Part shown: piece after piece, positions 1-7,690 of the stretch
Position numbering within the stretch: the stretch's first letter is position 1
How the letters are laid out: the number at the start of each line of letters is the position of its first letter
Origin: Rubrobacter marinus
Lineage (GTDB): Bacteria; Actinomycetota; Rubrobacteria; Rubrobacterales; Rubrobacteraceae
DNA: 64,000 nt
Reading direction: 5' to 3'
Assembly (NCBI RefSeq): GCF_011492965.1
Contig: NZ_CP045121.1
Location: 2,976,001-3,040,000 of the forward strand
Translations under genes and position numbers: made by a program
The notes under the pieces: generated by a model
The model's database searches: none
Seen by the model: the letters and a program-made list of their open reading frames with translations, nothing else
What the model was told of the DNA's origin: nothing

Positions 1-331
1 CCCGCGCGGAGGCGTGCTGACCGCCCACCACGGCGGCGTAGAGCCCCGGGAACCGTCCGCCTAGGTAGACCCCGAGGTCCTCGTCCTGGAGCGCCGCGTG
101 GACGGCGTTCAGGGCCTCCAGCATCGCGCCCTGCTCCGCCACCAGCCCCTCGTATTGGCCGAACAGGTAGACGACGTCCTCCCTGAACCCCTCGACCACG
201 AACCCGACGACGCGTCCGTCCACGAACTCCACGTCGTCCTCGGGGTATTCGCGCAACCGCTCGCGGATCTCCGCGAGGCGCGCGTCGCGCTCCCAGAAGC
301 GCTCCCACCTCCTCACGTTAGGCACGCTCAT
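1..331 (-). CDS. Hypothetical prophage protein (3' part cut by window edge)
   Basis: Reading frame open from an ATG at 331 to the left edge, so the C-terminus lies outside the window. It encodes at least 110 residues beginning MSVPNVRRWERFWERDARL, rich in Glu, Arg and aromatics, with no signal peptide or membrane segment. Its ATG overlaps the stop of the upstream gene as ATGA, the same coupling seen along the whole leftward operon, which is the main support for it being real. I do not recognise the family and infer no function. Confidence 0.6.
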   Translation of the reverse strand, partial: MSVPNVRRWERFWERDARLAEIRERLREYPEDDVEFVDGRVVGFVVEGFREDVVYLFGQYEGLVAEQGAMLEALNAVHAALQDEDLGVYLGGRFPGLYAAVVGGQHASAR

Positions 332-759
332 CTACCCCTTCGCTTCACCAGTTCCGACGCGTCCAAGAGCGCGAAGACCTCCCAGGACGTCGCCTCCGAC
401 GAGTCGTAGGGCTTCTCGGCGTTGGCGGGGTTGGGGTCCCACACGACCTCCCCGTCCCGGCAGACCACCGCGTGCTCGTAGGGCCCGTTCCTGCTGGGGA
501 CGGTCCCGATCGTGTAACCCTCAAACGGCCTGTCGTCACCCTCGCCGCGGACGAGGTTGTAGGTGGTAAGCCCCCGCTCGCGGAACCACCCCCCCCACGC
601 CTCGTTCCATCCGTCCTCGCCGTTGTCGTTGGGCGCAACGTCCGGAACGTCCTCGAGCGCGAGCTCCAGGATCGACGCCACGCAAGCGGCGTAGCAGTTG
701 CCGGCTTCCTCTCGGGGGGCGTCCGGCCCCCCGGACCTGGTCTGAGCAACCGGGATCAT
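328..759 (-). CDS. Papain/C39-like cysteine protease-fold protein
   Basis: A 143-residue protein. Near the N-terminus is a GNCYAACVASIL motif (Cys at the start of a hydrophobic helix), later YEHAVV and then VWDPNP. This Cys...His...Asp order, with a DPxP turn after the Asp, is what papain-like and C39-like peptidases and their inactive relatives show. Similar small proteins occur in phage genomes (recalled). The ATG at 759 is chosen because it overlaps the upstream stop as ATGA; the frame continues upstream without a supported start. A substrate cannot be inferred; it could be a processing peptidase or a catalytically dead fold. Confidence 0.65.
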   Translation of the reverse strand: MIPVAQTRSGGPDAPREEAGNCYAACVASILELALEDVPDVAPNDNGEDGWNEAWGGWFRERGLTTYNLVRGEGDDRPFEGYTIGTVPSRNGPYEHAVVCRDGEVVWDPNPANAEKPYDSSEATSWEVFALLDASELVKRRGR

Positions 760-935
760 CGGGCTCTCCTCTCGTCGTCCTCCGCGTCGGTGCAGCCCAG
801 CCACCTCGCCGGGTCGGCGTAGGGGTCGGGGCCGCTGATCATCTCCTCGTGCCAAACGCGCCGCGCGGCCCGGAAGTCGGAGGCCTCGACGGCCCTCTGC
901 TCGGTCTCGCTCACGTCCCGCGCTATCCCCACCAC
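756..935 (-). CDS. Small hypothetical prophage protein
   Basis: A 59-residue acidic protein starting at a GTG that overlaps the end of the upstream gene and ending in a TGA overlapped by the next ATG. GAGGCGGGG precedes the GTG. The C-terminal half reads naturally (ISGPDPYADPARWLG), suggesting a real gene rather than a shadow frame. Family not recognised. The start is uncertain because the frame is open further upstream inside the neighbouring gene. Confidence 0.45.
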   Translation of the reverse strand: MVGIARDVSETEQRAVEASDFRAARRVWHEEMISGPDPYADPARWLGCTDAEDDERRAR

Positions 936-1291
936 GAGCCCCGCCTCACGCGCCGCCAGAACATGCGTGACTCCAGCCGCGCCAAGACTCCTATCTCGGG
1001 TAGGATCTTGTACGCCGCCCGGCGGGGTCCGTACACCATGCGCCAGAGGCGGTAGTCCTTGCGCGTCTGGCGCCCGGTGCGCGCGGCCGCATCCCAGGCG
1101 CAGAAGAGGACGTAACGGATGGGACCGTGGCGCCGACGCGACGGGTTGTACCAGCTCGCCCCCGGCGCCCCCCGCCAGAAGCGGAAGAGCCAACGCGCCG
1201 TGGCCCACGGCTCCCGCCAGTCGAAAAACACCCAGCCGCCGTGGTCGAACCGCTCGGTGTAGGGCGTCCAGTACCAACCGCGCTTGTCCAT
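923..1291 (-). CDS. Hypothetical Trp/Arg-rich prophage protein
   Basis: A 122-residue basic protein with unusually many Trp, Tyr and Arg residues (MDKRGWYWTPYTERFDHGG at the start, RMFWRRVRRGSWW near the end). No signal peptide or clear transmembrane segment, though aromatic stretches could be membrane-associated. It ends inside the start of the following small gene. Function unknown. Confidence 0.5.
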   Translation of the reverse strand: MDKRGWYWTPYTERFDHGGWVFFDWREPWATARWLFRFWRGAPGASWYNPSRRRHGPIRYVLFCAWDAAARTGRQTRKDYRLWRMVYGPRRAAYKILPEIGVLARLESRMFWRRVRRGSWWG

Positions 1292-1299
1292 CTTTCGTA

Positions 1300-1416
1300 T
1301 CAAGCTCCGCTCCCTCCCGCGTACTCGACCTCGGATATCGTGCACATCACCACGCCCCGCTCTCCGCGCGACATCGGCAGAGGGGTTCCCCGCAACTGCG
1401 CGTCGTCCAGCCTCAC
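1300..1416 (-). CDS. Very small ORF coupled to the metallopeptidase-like gene
   Basis: A 38-residue frame starting with a GTG that overlaps the upstream stop as GTGA and preceded by GGGAGG at good spacing. It fills a gap that would otherwise be empty in an operon with almost no intergenic DNA. The sequence (MRLDDAQLRGTPLP...) has no recognisable motif. Support is purely from the ribosome site and gene packing. Confidence 0.4.
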   Translation of the reverse strand: MRLDDAQLRGTPLPMSRGERGVVMCTISEVEYAGGSGA

Positions 1417-2063
1417 GAGGACCTCCCGCCGGCCAGCACCTCGCCGGTGTGCACGTCGACGACCCGGCCGTTGTGCTCCAGGGTGGCCCTGACCCCACCC
1501 CCGTCCGGCGTAGCGCGGTCTAGCGCATCCTCGCCGCCGCCCTCCTCCTGGACGCCCCCGGCCTCGTCGACCGCGTCGAGGGAGAGCTGCTCGACCCCGG
1601 CCCTCACGAACTCCTCCAGGTCCTCGCGCCAGAGCCCGTGCCTCTTCACCACGTCGCGAAAGCCCGAGACGTCCGGCCCGACCACCGCCAGCTTCGTGTT
1701 GCCCTCCTCGTCCCACTCGATCTCGCAGGAGCACAAAGCCTCGTCGATCAGCGCCTCCCTGCCCTCCTCCGTCAGCTTGCTCCACGCGTCCTCGGCGACC
1801 TCCAGGACGAAGAGGTCGTGCGGCTGGTCGCCGTACTCGTGGGCCTCGGTCGGGCTGGCGAAGCGCCGGACCGACTCGGCGAAGATCAAAAAGGCGTTCA
1901 GCCCCCCGATCTTCTTCGCCCTCGCCCAGACCTGCCGCCCCTTCGACGTCGGCACCTTGTCGACGAACACCGCCGTAACCGTGACTCCCTGGAGGTGTCC
2001 GTGGTGTTCGCCGATCAGCCGGTCCGCGACCTCCTGCGCCTTCCTCGCCAGCCTGAAGCTCAT
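1413..2063 (-). CDS. PhageMetallopep-like protein with degenerate zinc motif
   Basis: A 216-residue protein. Residues ~20-60 contain AVFVDKV followed by GRQVWARAKKIGGLN, and residues ~100-155 contain LIDEALCSCEIEW, then VSGFRDVVKRHGLW. This layout resembles the putative phage metallopeptidase family, where the first segment is a strand-rich core and the second normally carries HExxH. Here the expected HExxH reads DEALC, so both His ligands are missing and catalysis is unlikely. A Gly/Glu-rich tail follows. ATG chosen because it overlaps the upstream stop (ATGA). Assignment is from motif memory. Confidence 0.55.
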   Translation of the reverse strand: MSFRLARKAQEVADRLIGEHHGHLQGVTVTAVFVDKVPTSKGRQVWARAKKIGGLNAFLIFAESVRRFASPTEAHEYGDQPHDLFVLEVAEDAWSKLTEEGREALIDEALCSCEIEWDEEGNTKLAVVGPDVSGFRDVVKRHGLWREDLEEFVRAGVEQLSLDAVDEAGGVQEEGGGEDALDRATPDGGGVRATLEHNGRVVDVHTGEVLAGGRSS

Positions 2064-2320
2064 CTGCTCCCCTTCCTCTCGTCGTTGATCCGCATCGCCA
2101 TCTCCGCGCCGTACCAAGCCCCTCCGAAGACCTCCTCGTGCCTGTAGATCAGCTTCCCGCAGCGGATCTGGTAGTCCCAGCCGTCCCGCACCAGCCGCAC
2201 CGTCGTCGCGTCGGGCTTCGGGGCGTTCGCGGGCTCCTCTGCGAGCCTGAGCCGTCCGGCGGCCCGCGTCGGGCTCGACTGCCGTTGTTGGTGCTCGAAG
2301 AGCCTCCTCGCCTCGCTCAC
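2060..2320 (-). CDS. Hypothetical prophage protein downstream of sigma factor
   Basis: An 86-residue protein beginning at a GTG overlapping the sigma-factor stop, with AGGAGG at ideal spacing. The C-terminal 50 residues (VRLVRDGWDYQIRCGK, then EVFGGAWYGAEMAMRIND) look like a small folded domain; the N-terminal third is Gln/Arg/Pro-rich and probably flexible. Translationally coupled on both sides. Family not recognised. Confidence 0.6.
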   Translation of the reverse strand: MSEARRLFEHQQRQSSPTRAAGRLRLAEEPANAPKPDATTVRLVRDGWDYQIRCGKLIYRHEEVFGGAWYGAEMAMRINDERKGSR

Positions 2321-3126
2321 GCGACCCTCCTGAGCTTTTTGAGGCCCGAGAGGACGCACTGGCGGGCGCGCTCGTTGGAGAGGCCCATCTCCTCGGCGAC
2401 CTCGACGAGCTTCTTCTCCTCGGCCCCCTCGCCGAGGCCGAACCGCGCGACGACGGCCTGCCGCTCGCGGGCGGTGAGCATGTACCAGGCCTTGCCGAGG
2501 ATCTGGCGCAGGGCGAGCGACCCGAGCGCCTCCTCGTAGCCCTTTTCGCTCGACACCACCCACCCCTCGTAGCGACCGCCGCCTTCGGGCCCGTCCGCGG
2601 AGCGCATGGATTGGAGGCTCGACGCGGCGGACGTCGCGGCCTCGAGCTGCGCCCTGGCGTAGGGGCGAAGGCGCCCGGCGTCTTTGGCGGGGGTGCCGGG
2701 CGAGCCGTAGGCGAGGCCCCTCGGCACGTGCGCCGCGTAAGACGCGTTGAGGAGGTCGAGGACGGCGAAGCGGGCGCAGGAGAAGGCGTAGGAGCGGAAC
2801 GAGGACTTCTCCGGCCGCCACGTCCCGAGGCCCGCGAGCATCGCCGCCATCGCCTCCTGCCTCGCGTCGTCGCGCTCCACCCCCCTGACCATCGCGGCGC
2901 CCGCGTGCTTGGCGGCCAGGGCCTCCGCTATCCCGCCGAGGTGGCCGGCGAGCTCCTCGAGCGCTTCGCGGTCCCCGGCGCGGGCCCGACGGGCGAGCAG
3001 GTCGACGAAGGCCACGCTCACCGGGTCGGCGAAGTGGCGGGCGGCGCGGCGACCGTACCAGCCCTCGACGCGGCCGTCGGTCTTGGGGCGCCGACCCGGC
3101 GGCCTACCGTAGCCGATCGGGCTCAC
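2317..3126 (-). CDS. Phage-encoded sigma-70 family RNA polymerase sigma factor
   Basis: A 269-residue protein with two sigma landmarks. Residues ~80-130 resemble region 2 (VERDDARQEAMAAML, then WRPEKSSFRSYAFSCARFAV, the helix that contacts -10 DNA and core polymerase). The C-terminal ~55 residues match region 4 (LTARERQAVVARFGLG, then a helix-turn-helix LVEVAEEMGLSNERARQ). Regions 1 and 3 are short or absent, as in compact phage or ECF-like factors. GTG start overlaps the dnaB stop and follows AGGAGG. Probable role: redirecting host polymerase to later phage promoters, inferred from its place in an early operon. Confidence 0.8.
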   Translation of the reverse strand: MSPIGYGRPPGRRPKTDGRVEGWYGRRAARHFADPVSVAFVDLLARRARAGDREALEELAGHLGGIAEALAAKHAGAAMVRGVERDDARQEAMAAMLAGLGTWRPEKSSFRSYAFSCARFAVLDLLNASYAAHVPRGLAYGSPGTPAKDAGRLRPYARAQLEAATSAASSLQSMRSADGPEGGGRYEGWVVSSEKGYEEALGSLALRQILGKAWYMLTARERQAVVARFGLGEGAEEKKLVEVAEEMGLSNERARQCVLSGLKKLRRVA

Positions 3127-4436
3127 GCCGAGAACCTCCTGCCGTCGGAGATCCAGAGGCCCGCGTCGAGGTAGAGCGTGGCCTCGAACAGGGAGCCGTG
3201 GCGGTTCTTCTCGAGCGCGATCTCGAGCTCGTCCTCGGGGGCGTCCTCGTAGTGGCTCGTCCGGAACAGCATGGCGACGACGTCGGCGTCCTGCTCGATT
3301 TGCCCGCTCGCCCTCAGATCGGAGAGGATCGGCCGCTTATGCTTGCCGCCGCGCTGCTCGTTGGCGCGGGAGAGTTGCGCCGCCGCGACGACGGGTATGC
3401 CGAAGTCCTTCTTGATCCGGTCGAGGTCGAAGGAGATCCTCGAGACCTGCTCGTAGCTCGACGCCTCCCTCGCCTCGGGCTCGGGCATGAGCCTCTGGAG
3501 GTAGTCGACGACGAGGAGGTCGGGCTCGTACCTCAAGACGTTGCGCCTCACGTCGGCGACGGTCTGCGTCCCCCGGTCGTCGACGTAGAGGGCGCACCCG
3601 GCGAGCTTCGTCGCCTCCCGGACGATGCGCTTCGCCTCCTCGTGCGTGATCTTCCCCTCCTCCACCCGCTCGCCCGAGACCCCGGCCGAGGCGGTGGCGA
3701 GCCTCCTCAAGTAATCCTCGAGCCCCATCTCGGGGCTCTGGAGCAGGACCCTCTTGCCCTGCCTCGCGACCGTCGCCGCGATCTGCGCGCAGAGGAGCGA
3801 CTTCCCGGCGCCGGGGCGGCCGGCGACGAGGTAGAGCCTGCCGGGGTTCAGGCCCTTCACCGCCCGATCGAGCTTCGGGATGCCGGTCCTCAGGCCCGTG
3901 ACGCCGCCGTGCTCGCGCGCCTCGTCGAGCCAAGCGACCAAGTCGTCGACGCCCTCCGCTATGGCCCTCGCCCCGCCCTTCGGGTCGCGCCTCACGACGC
4001 CCTCGAGCTCGGCCATCGCCCTCTCGGGGGCGCTCTCGTACGTCTCCGGCTCCCCGGAGAGGCACGCCTCCTTCAGCCTGTCCGCCGCCGCCAGCGCCCG
4101 CCTCGCGCGGCTCGCGGAGAGGACGATCTCGGCGTAGCGGAAGGCGTTGACGGCGGTCGGGACGCTCTCGATGAGGGAGAACAGGGCGCCGCGGTAGTCC
4201 TTGCCCTTCGGCAGCTTCTCGGCGACGAGGAGGTGGTCGATCTCGTCGTGCTCGCGGGCGGCGGCGCGGATCGCCTCCCACAAGACCCGATGGCCCTCCC
4301 GCCAGAAGTCCTCGGCCTCGAGCTCCCCGACGAGGCGCGAGAGGGCGGCGTTGCTCACGAGGCACGCCCCGAGGACGGCCCGCTCTGCGTCCAGGTCGAA
4401 GGCGGGCTCCCCCGCCGCCGAGACTCGCCCCGTCAC
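3123..4436 (-). CDS. dnaB: Replicative DNA helicase, DnaB family
   Basis: A 437-residue hexameric 5'-3' helicase of the phage replisome. The N-terminal domain (residues ~10-110) has the DnaB signature AERAVLGACLVSNAAL and later SVPTAVNAFRYAEIV. The RecA-like domain has Walker A GRPGAGKS near 205, Walker B LLVVDYLQRL near 310, the IPVVAAAQLSR motif and SDLRASGQIEQDADV. Length is near the usual 430-470. GTG start overlaps the upstream stop (GTGA). It lies directly after an initiator-like gene, which probably helps load it. Confidence 0.93.
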   Translation of the reverse strand: MTGRVSAAGEPAFDLDAERAVLGACLVSNAALSRLVGELEAEDFWREGHRVLWEAIRAAAREHDEIDHLLVAEKLPKGKDYRGALFSLIESVPTAVNAFRYAEIVLSASRARRALAAADRLKEACLSGEPETYESAPERAMAELEGVVRRDPKGGARAIAEGVDDLVAWLDEAREHGGVTGLRTGIPKLDRAVKGLNPGRLYLVAGRPGAGKSLLCAQIAATVARQGKRVLLQSPEMGLEDYLRRLATASAGVSGERVEEGKITHEEAKRIVREATKLAGCALYVDDRGTQTVADVRRNVLRYEPDLLVVDYLQRLMPEPEAREASSYEQVSRISFDLDRIKKDFGIPVVAAAQLSRANEQRGGKHKRPILSDLRASGQIEQDADVVAMLFRTSHYEDAPEDELEIALEKNRHGSLFEATLYLDAGLWISDGRRFSA

Positions 4437-4876
4437 AGCACCCTCTTCCTGCCGCGGGCACGGGGCCGTTCGTCGCCGTCCCGCTCGGCGGCCCTGGCGG
4501 CGTCGGACGCCGCCCAGTTAGCGAAGGTGCGGCTCGGCTTCTTGTAAGGCCCTGCCGCGCCGGTCCTCACCTTGAACGCGAGCGAGGTCGCGGTCGCCAA
4601 GGCGTCGACGCCGGGGTAGGTCCTCCGCACGTCGGCGACGAGCTCGAGCGTCTTCGCCTCGGGCTTGTCCCAGCCCTTCACCGAGAGGAGGGCCTCGACG
4701 GTGAGGCGCGTTTCCTCGTCGAGGCAGGAGAGCTTCGGCCCTTGGTTCTCCTCGCGCGCGCTCCCTGACGGTTCACTGACGGTTACTCCTGACGGTTCGG
4801 GTGGCACCGGCGCCCCTGCCCCGGGGGGGTCATTTGCCCCTGGGGGGGAGGGCTGTTTGCCACCCCCCCGTTGCAT
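4433..4876 (-). CDS. Hypothetical replication-module protein, possibly the C-terminal half of the upstream initiator
   Basis: A 147-residue frame. The first ~45 residues are Gly/Pro-rich and translate the same repeat DNA as the end of the upstream gene in another frame; the remainder (LDEETRLTVEALLS, VADVRRTYPGVDAL, PSRTFANWAASDAAR, basic tail) looks like a folded domain plus tail. It overlaps the previous gene by 47 nt across runs of seven G and seven C. Either it starts at the ATG preceded by GGGGGGTGG, or the two frames form one initiator joined by a +1 shift. No known domain recognised. Confidence 0.6.
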   Translation of the reverse strand: MQRGGGKQPSPPGANDPPGAGAPVPPEPSGVTVSEPSGSAREENQGPKLSCLDEETRLTVEALLSVKGWDKPEAKTLELVADVRRTYPGVDALATATSLAFKVRTGAAGPYKKPSRTFANWAASDAARAAERDGDERPRARGRKRVL

Positions 4877-5186
4877 ATTGCCACCCCCCTTCGGCCCTCG
4901 GAGGGGGGCAATTTGCTACCCCTCCGAGGGTCAGGCGCCACCTCCTCGGCCTGTTGTTGTCGGGGTCCTTCTGCTCTACGGGCTCCATGAGGTCGCCGTC
5001 CTCGAGCTCGCGGGTTACGCGCCTGACCTGGTCGCGGCTGTAGCCGGTCTTAAGGGCCACGCGCCCGAGCGACGGGTAGACGTGCTCGCCGTCGTCGTCG
5101 GCGTGGTCGGCGTAGGCGAGGAGCACGAGCTTCTGGTTCGGGGGCAGGTCCAGGCCCCACACGAGCGACATCTGCTGCACGCTCAC
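4830..5186 (-). CDS. Winged-helix/HTH replication initiator-like protein
   Basis: A 118-residue protein. Residues ~1-75 form a typical phage replication-organizer winged helix: LVWGLDLPPNQKLVLLAYAD, then HVYPSLGRVALKTGYS, a recognition helix RDQVRRVTRELEDG and a wing. The tail is repetitive (GGWQYATGGWQTA) because the DNA beneath it holds iteron-like repeats. GTG start overlaps the preceding stop. Sits just upstream of the DnaB helicase gene, as lambda O or DnaD-like initiators do. The protein seems short for an initiator, supporting a link to the next frame. Confidence 0.75.
   Translation of the reverse strand: MSVQQMSLVWGLDLPPNQKLVLLAYADHADDDGEHVYPSLGRVALKTGYSRDQVRRVTRELEDGDLMEPVEQKDPDNNRPRRWRLTLGGVANCPPPRAEGGWQYATGGWQTALPPRGK
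4833..4922. repeat. Iteron-like direct repeats inside the initiator gene; candidate phage origin
   Basis: Four copies of a TTTGCYACCCC-like unit on the + strand begin at 4833 (TTTGCCCC, shortened), 4856, 4877 (ATTGCCACCCC) and 4912 (TTTGCTACCCC). Start-to-start spacings are 23, 21 and 35 bp, about two or three helical turns. The last unit sits within a GGAGGGG...CCCCTCC inverted repeat. Iterons inside an initiator gene define origins in lambdoid phages; the same role is inferred here. Confidence 0.5.
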
Positions 5187-5368
5187 GACCGGCCCGCCTT
5201 CCTCCGCGCGGCGTCCTCGAACGCGCCCGCGAGGTACATGAGCTCGTGCTGATCCGAGCCCTCCTCGACGTAACGCACCAGCGCCTTCAGGGCGTCCCTG
5301 CGCCTATCTGGGAGCTTCGTGTCGGGCGTCTCCTCGACGGCCCTCAATACCGGCCTCTCGCCGCTCAA
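5183..5368 (-). CDS. Small hypothetical prophage protein
   Basis: A 61-residue protein starting at a TTG that overlaps the methyltransferase stop (TTGA) and follows GGGAGG. Its stop is overlapped by the next GTG. The sequence is charged and helical (RRRDALKALVRYVEEG, ELMYLAGAFEDAARR). No family recognised. Context: between a DNA methyltransferase and the initiator. Confidence 0.55.
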   Translation of the reverse strand: MSGERPVLRAVEETPDTKLPDRRRDALKALVRYVEEGSDQHELMYLAGAFEDAARRKAGRS

Positions 5369-6198
5369 AACAGCCTCCCTCCCAATGCCTTCGCGGCGAC
5401 CGGGTTGATCCACAGGACCTCGGTCCTCACCTGCCCCTTCTCGGCCAGCGCCCGCTTGGACGCGCGAACCCAGTCGTGCTCGCCCTCCATGCGCCGGTAG
5501 ATTGGGTGGTCGTATCCCGACAGCAGCACCGACCCCGGGTGCTCGGCCAGCACCGCCAGCAGCTCCTCGTGCTCCTCGTCGGTCATCTCGTGCTCGTAGA
5601 CCTTGCGCCCTTTGCGCCGCTCCATCGTCGAGGACACGTAGGGCGGGTCGGCGTAGACGAGGACCTCCGGGCGCCGGAAGCCCCCGATCACCTCGACGGC
5701 GGGGCGGGACTCGATCTGCGCCCCCTTGAGCCGCGCCGCCGCGGCGGCGATCCTCGGCGGGAGGTTGTCGCGCCACTGCCTGTAGGGGACGTGCGTCGGC
5801 GCCTTCTCGCTCGCCCTCACGACGCGCCAGCCGTTCTTGTACTGGTCCGCCGCGGAGCCGTGCCCCTGCCAGGTCCTCACCAGGAAACGGCGCGCCCTCT
5901 CGACGGGCCCGAGGGATTCCTCGCGGTCGTACGAGAGCTCGTACTCCTCCCTCGACCACGGCGTCAGCTCCACGAGGCGGGCGAGCTCGTCGGGCGAGTC
6001 GCGCAGCACGCGGAAGAGGTTGACGACGTCGCCGTAGGCGTCGTTGATCGTCTCCAGGCGGCACGGGTCCTTGCGGAAGAAGACCGCGCCGGAGCCGAAG
6101 AAGGGCTCGACGTAGACCTCGTGGCGGGGCATGTGGGCGATGATCCAGTCGGCGAGGCGCCACTTCGCACCCGGATACTTCAGGACCGGACCGATCAC
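5365..6198 (-). CDS. N6-adenine DNA methyltransferase, Dam/D12 class
   Basis: A 277-residue Dam-type enzyme transferring methyl from S-adenosylmethionine to adenine in DNA. Motif X/I region: KYPGAKWRLADWI at residues ~7-19, then VEPFFGSGAVFF around 30-41. The catalytic DPPY is near residue 188 (VLVYADPPYVSS). SGYDHPIYRR near the end is typical of the family C-terminus. GTG start follows GGAGGACGGG. In an early operon with a C5-methyltransferase it most likely protects phage DNA from host restriction; the target site cannot be read from sequence. Confidence 0.92.
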   Translation of the reverse strand: MIGPVLKYPGAKWRLADWIIAHMPRHEVYVEPFFGSGAVFFRKDPCRLETINDAYGDVVNLFRVLRDSPDELARLVELTPWSREEYELSYDREESLGPVERARRFLVRTWQGHGSAADQYKNGWRVVRASEKAPTHVPYRQWRDNLPPRIAAAAARLKGAQIESRPAVEVIGGFRRPEVLVYADPPYVSSTMERRKGRKVYEHEMTDEEHEELLAVLAEHPGSVLLSGYDHPIYRRMEGEHDWVRASKRALAEKGQVRTEVLWINPVAAKALGGRLF

Positions 6199-6199
6199 C

Positions 6200-7306
6200 C
6201 TACCCGTCCTCCGGGCTCAGCTCGTCTATGAGCTCGTTCGCCTCGTCGAAGGAGAGCTCGTCGATCGAGATCCCGCGCCGCTCCTCCAAACGCTCCGACC
6301 CGTCCTCGACGCCCGCGAGGTCCTTGGCGAGCTGGCGGACGAGGTCCTTCTGGCTCTTCCTCGCGGGCCTCACCGCCTTCGGGACGTCCTGCGCGGCCCC
6401 CTTCATGTCGCCGAAGTCGGGGACGGCCTCCTCGTCGTCCGCGCTCGTCTCCTCGACGGCGGGCGCCTCCTCCTTAACGCGCTTGCGCTCCTGGAGGCTC
6501 TCGATCCACGAGCTCACCTTGCTCGCGGGCCACTCCTCTACGGGTCCGTGGCGCTCCTCGATCTTCTCGCGGTTGACCTTGAGGTCGCGCATCAGGCCCT
6601 TGAGGTAGCCGGACTGCCTCTCGGAGGCCGGCCCCTCCTCGACGACCTCTGCGTCCTCGACCGGCCCCCCGTCTTCCTCCTGCTGAGTGTGCGCTTCGCG
6701 GCCGTCCGGCTCGGGGTTACGCGACTCCGGCATCGAGAGGAGTTCGCCGTCCTCGTTCACCTCCGCGCCCAACTCCTCGACCGAGTACGCGAGTCCGGCC
6801 AAGGCGTCCTCGAACATGCTCCGGCCCAGCTCGGTTTTGGCGCGGGCCCTGAGCATCGCACGCGTGTAGTTCTTCCACGAGCTCTTGCCGAGGAGCCCCG
6901 CCCTTCTGGCGTCCTCGACGGTGAACGTGACGCGCTGGGGGTGGCGCGGGTCGTCGGCGCGCACCCCCTCGACGGTGCAGCTTTCGTTCGTGGACTCGAC
7001 GACGCGCATCTTGTGGCCCGCGCGCCTCACCAGGACCCCGAGCGCCTGCTCGGAGGGCGCGGGCGTGCCCTGTATGACCGTGATGTTCTTGAGGGCGAAC
7101 ATCGGCTGGAGGCCGAGCTCGCGCGCCGTGAGGAGTATCGCCATCGCCTGCTCGGGCTTCGTGATGGACTGCGGCAAAAGCCCGCTCTTGATCTGCGTCG
7201 CCCCCAGACTCTTCGCCGCCTCCGCCTGCTTCGCCACCTCTATGAGGTTCACCGTGCCCCTCGCCGGGGCGCCGCCGCCCTCTATGACCGCGAGCTCGCT
7301 AGCCAT
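6200..7306 (-). CDS. RecT-family single-strand annealing protein
   Basis: A 368-residue protein. Residues ~25-200 match phage RecT-like annealing proteins: a helical start (NLIEVAKQAEAAKSLG), KPEQAMAILLTARELGLQP, and the signature WKNYTRAMLRARAKTELGR near 143-161. Such proteins coat single-stranded DNA and anneal complementary strands in phage recombination. The C-terminal ~150 residues are acidic and coiled-coil-like (ERQSGYLKGLMRDLKV) and look lineage-specific. No 5'-3' exonuclease partner of the RecE/YqaJ type is visible nearby. Its ATG overlaps the preceding gene by 8 nt. Confidence 0.85.
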   Translation of the reverse strand: MASELAVIEGGGAPARGTVNLIEVAKQAEAAKSLGATQIKSGLLPQSITKPEQAMAILLTARELGLQPMFALKNITVIQGTPAPSEQALGVLVRRAGHKMRVVESTNESCTVEGVRADDPRHPQRVTFTVEDARRAGLLGKSSWKNYTRAMLRARAKTELGRSMFEDALAGLAYSVEELGAEVNEDGELLSMPESRNPEPDGREAHTQQEEDGGPVEDAEVVEEGPASERQSGYLKGLMRDLKVNREKIEERHGPVEEWPASKVSSWIESLQERKRVKEEAPAVEETSADDEEAVPDFGDMKGAAQDVPKAVRPARKSQKDLVRQLAKDLAGVEDGSERLEERRGISIDELSFDEANELIDELSPEDG

Positions 7307-7505
7307 GCTTCTTCTCCTTTTCGTCCAGCCACCTGCACAAGAACACCACCGCGATCCCCCACGCGGATGCCTCGCTCCAATCGCCTGCGCCAGCGTTCCA
7401 CAGCGCCATGAGGAGCGCCCCGAGCATCGGCGCGAGCAAGAGCGCCACCGCGAGGTTGCCGTCCTCCTCCGGCCTAAGCTCGCGCCCGCTACGCCTTTTG
7501 GTCAC
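7299..7505 (-). CDS. Small membrane protein
   Basis: A 68-residue protein with two hydrophobic segments (LAVALLLAPMLGALLMALW and ASAWGIAVVFLCRWL) between charged ends; the tail DEKEKKHG is probably cytoplasmic. GTG start overlaps the upstream stop, and the gene overlaps recT by 8 nt. Function unknown; small membrane proteins in early phage operons sometimes mediate exclusion, but nothing here shows that. Confidence 0.6.
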   Translation of the reverse strand: MTKRRSGRELRPEEDGNLAVALLLAPMLGALLMALWNAGAGDWSEASAWGIAVVFLCRWLDEKEKKHG

Positions 7506-7690
7506 CGGACCCCCGCCTTTCTCTCGTCCATGCCGGCGTGAAAACTGAGGCGGTACGCCGCGTGCTGGGCTTGGCTCGCCCTCATCGGAGGGGGCGAGAA
7601 CGGGCGCCCCTCCCTGCCCTCGCGCCTCCCGCGCTCCTCCAGGGCCGCCAGCGCGAAGACCGCGACCCGGTCGCCTCCCCTGCGGCTCAC
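7502..7690 (-). CDS. Small hypothetical prophage protein
   Basis: A 62-residue basic protein from a GTG overlapping the upstream stop, with GGGAGG in front. Starts MSRRGGDRVAVFALAALEER, then an Arg/Glu-rich stretch and AQHAAYRLSFHAGMDERK. No recognisable domain. Supported by coupling and by the lack of other coding potential in this interval. Confidence 0.5.
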   Translation of the reverse strand: MSRRGGDRVAVFALAALEERGRREGREGRPFSPPPMRASQAQHAAYRLSFHAGMDERKAGVR

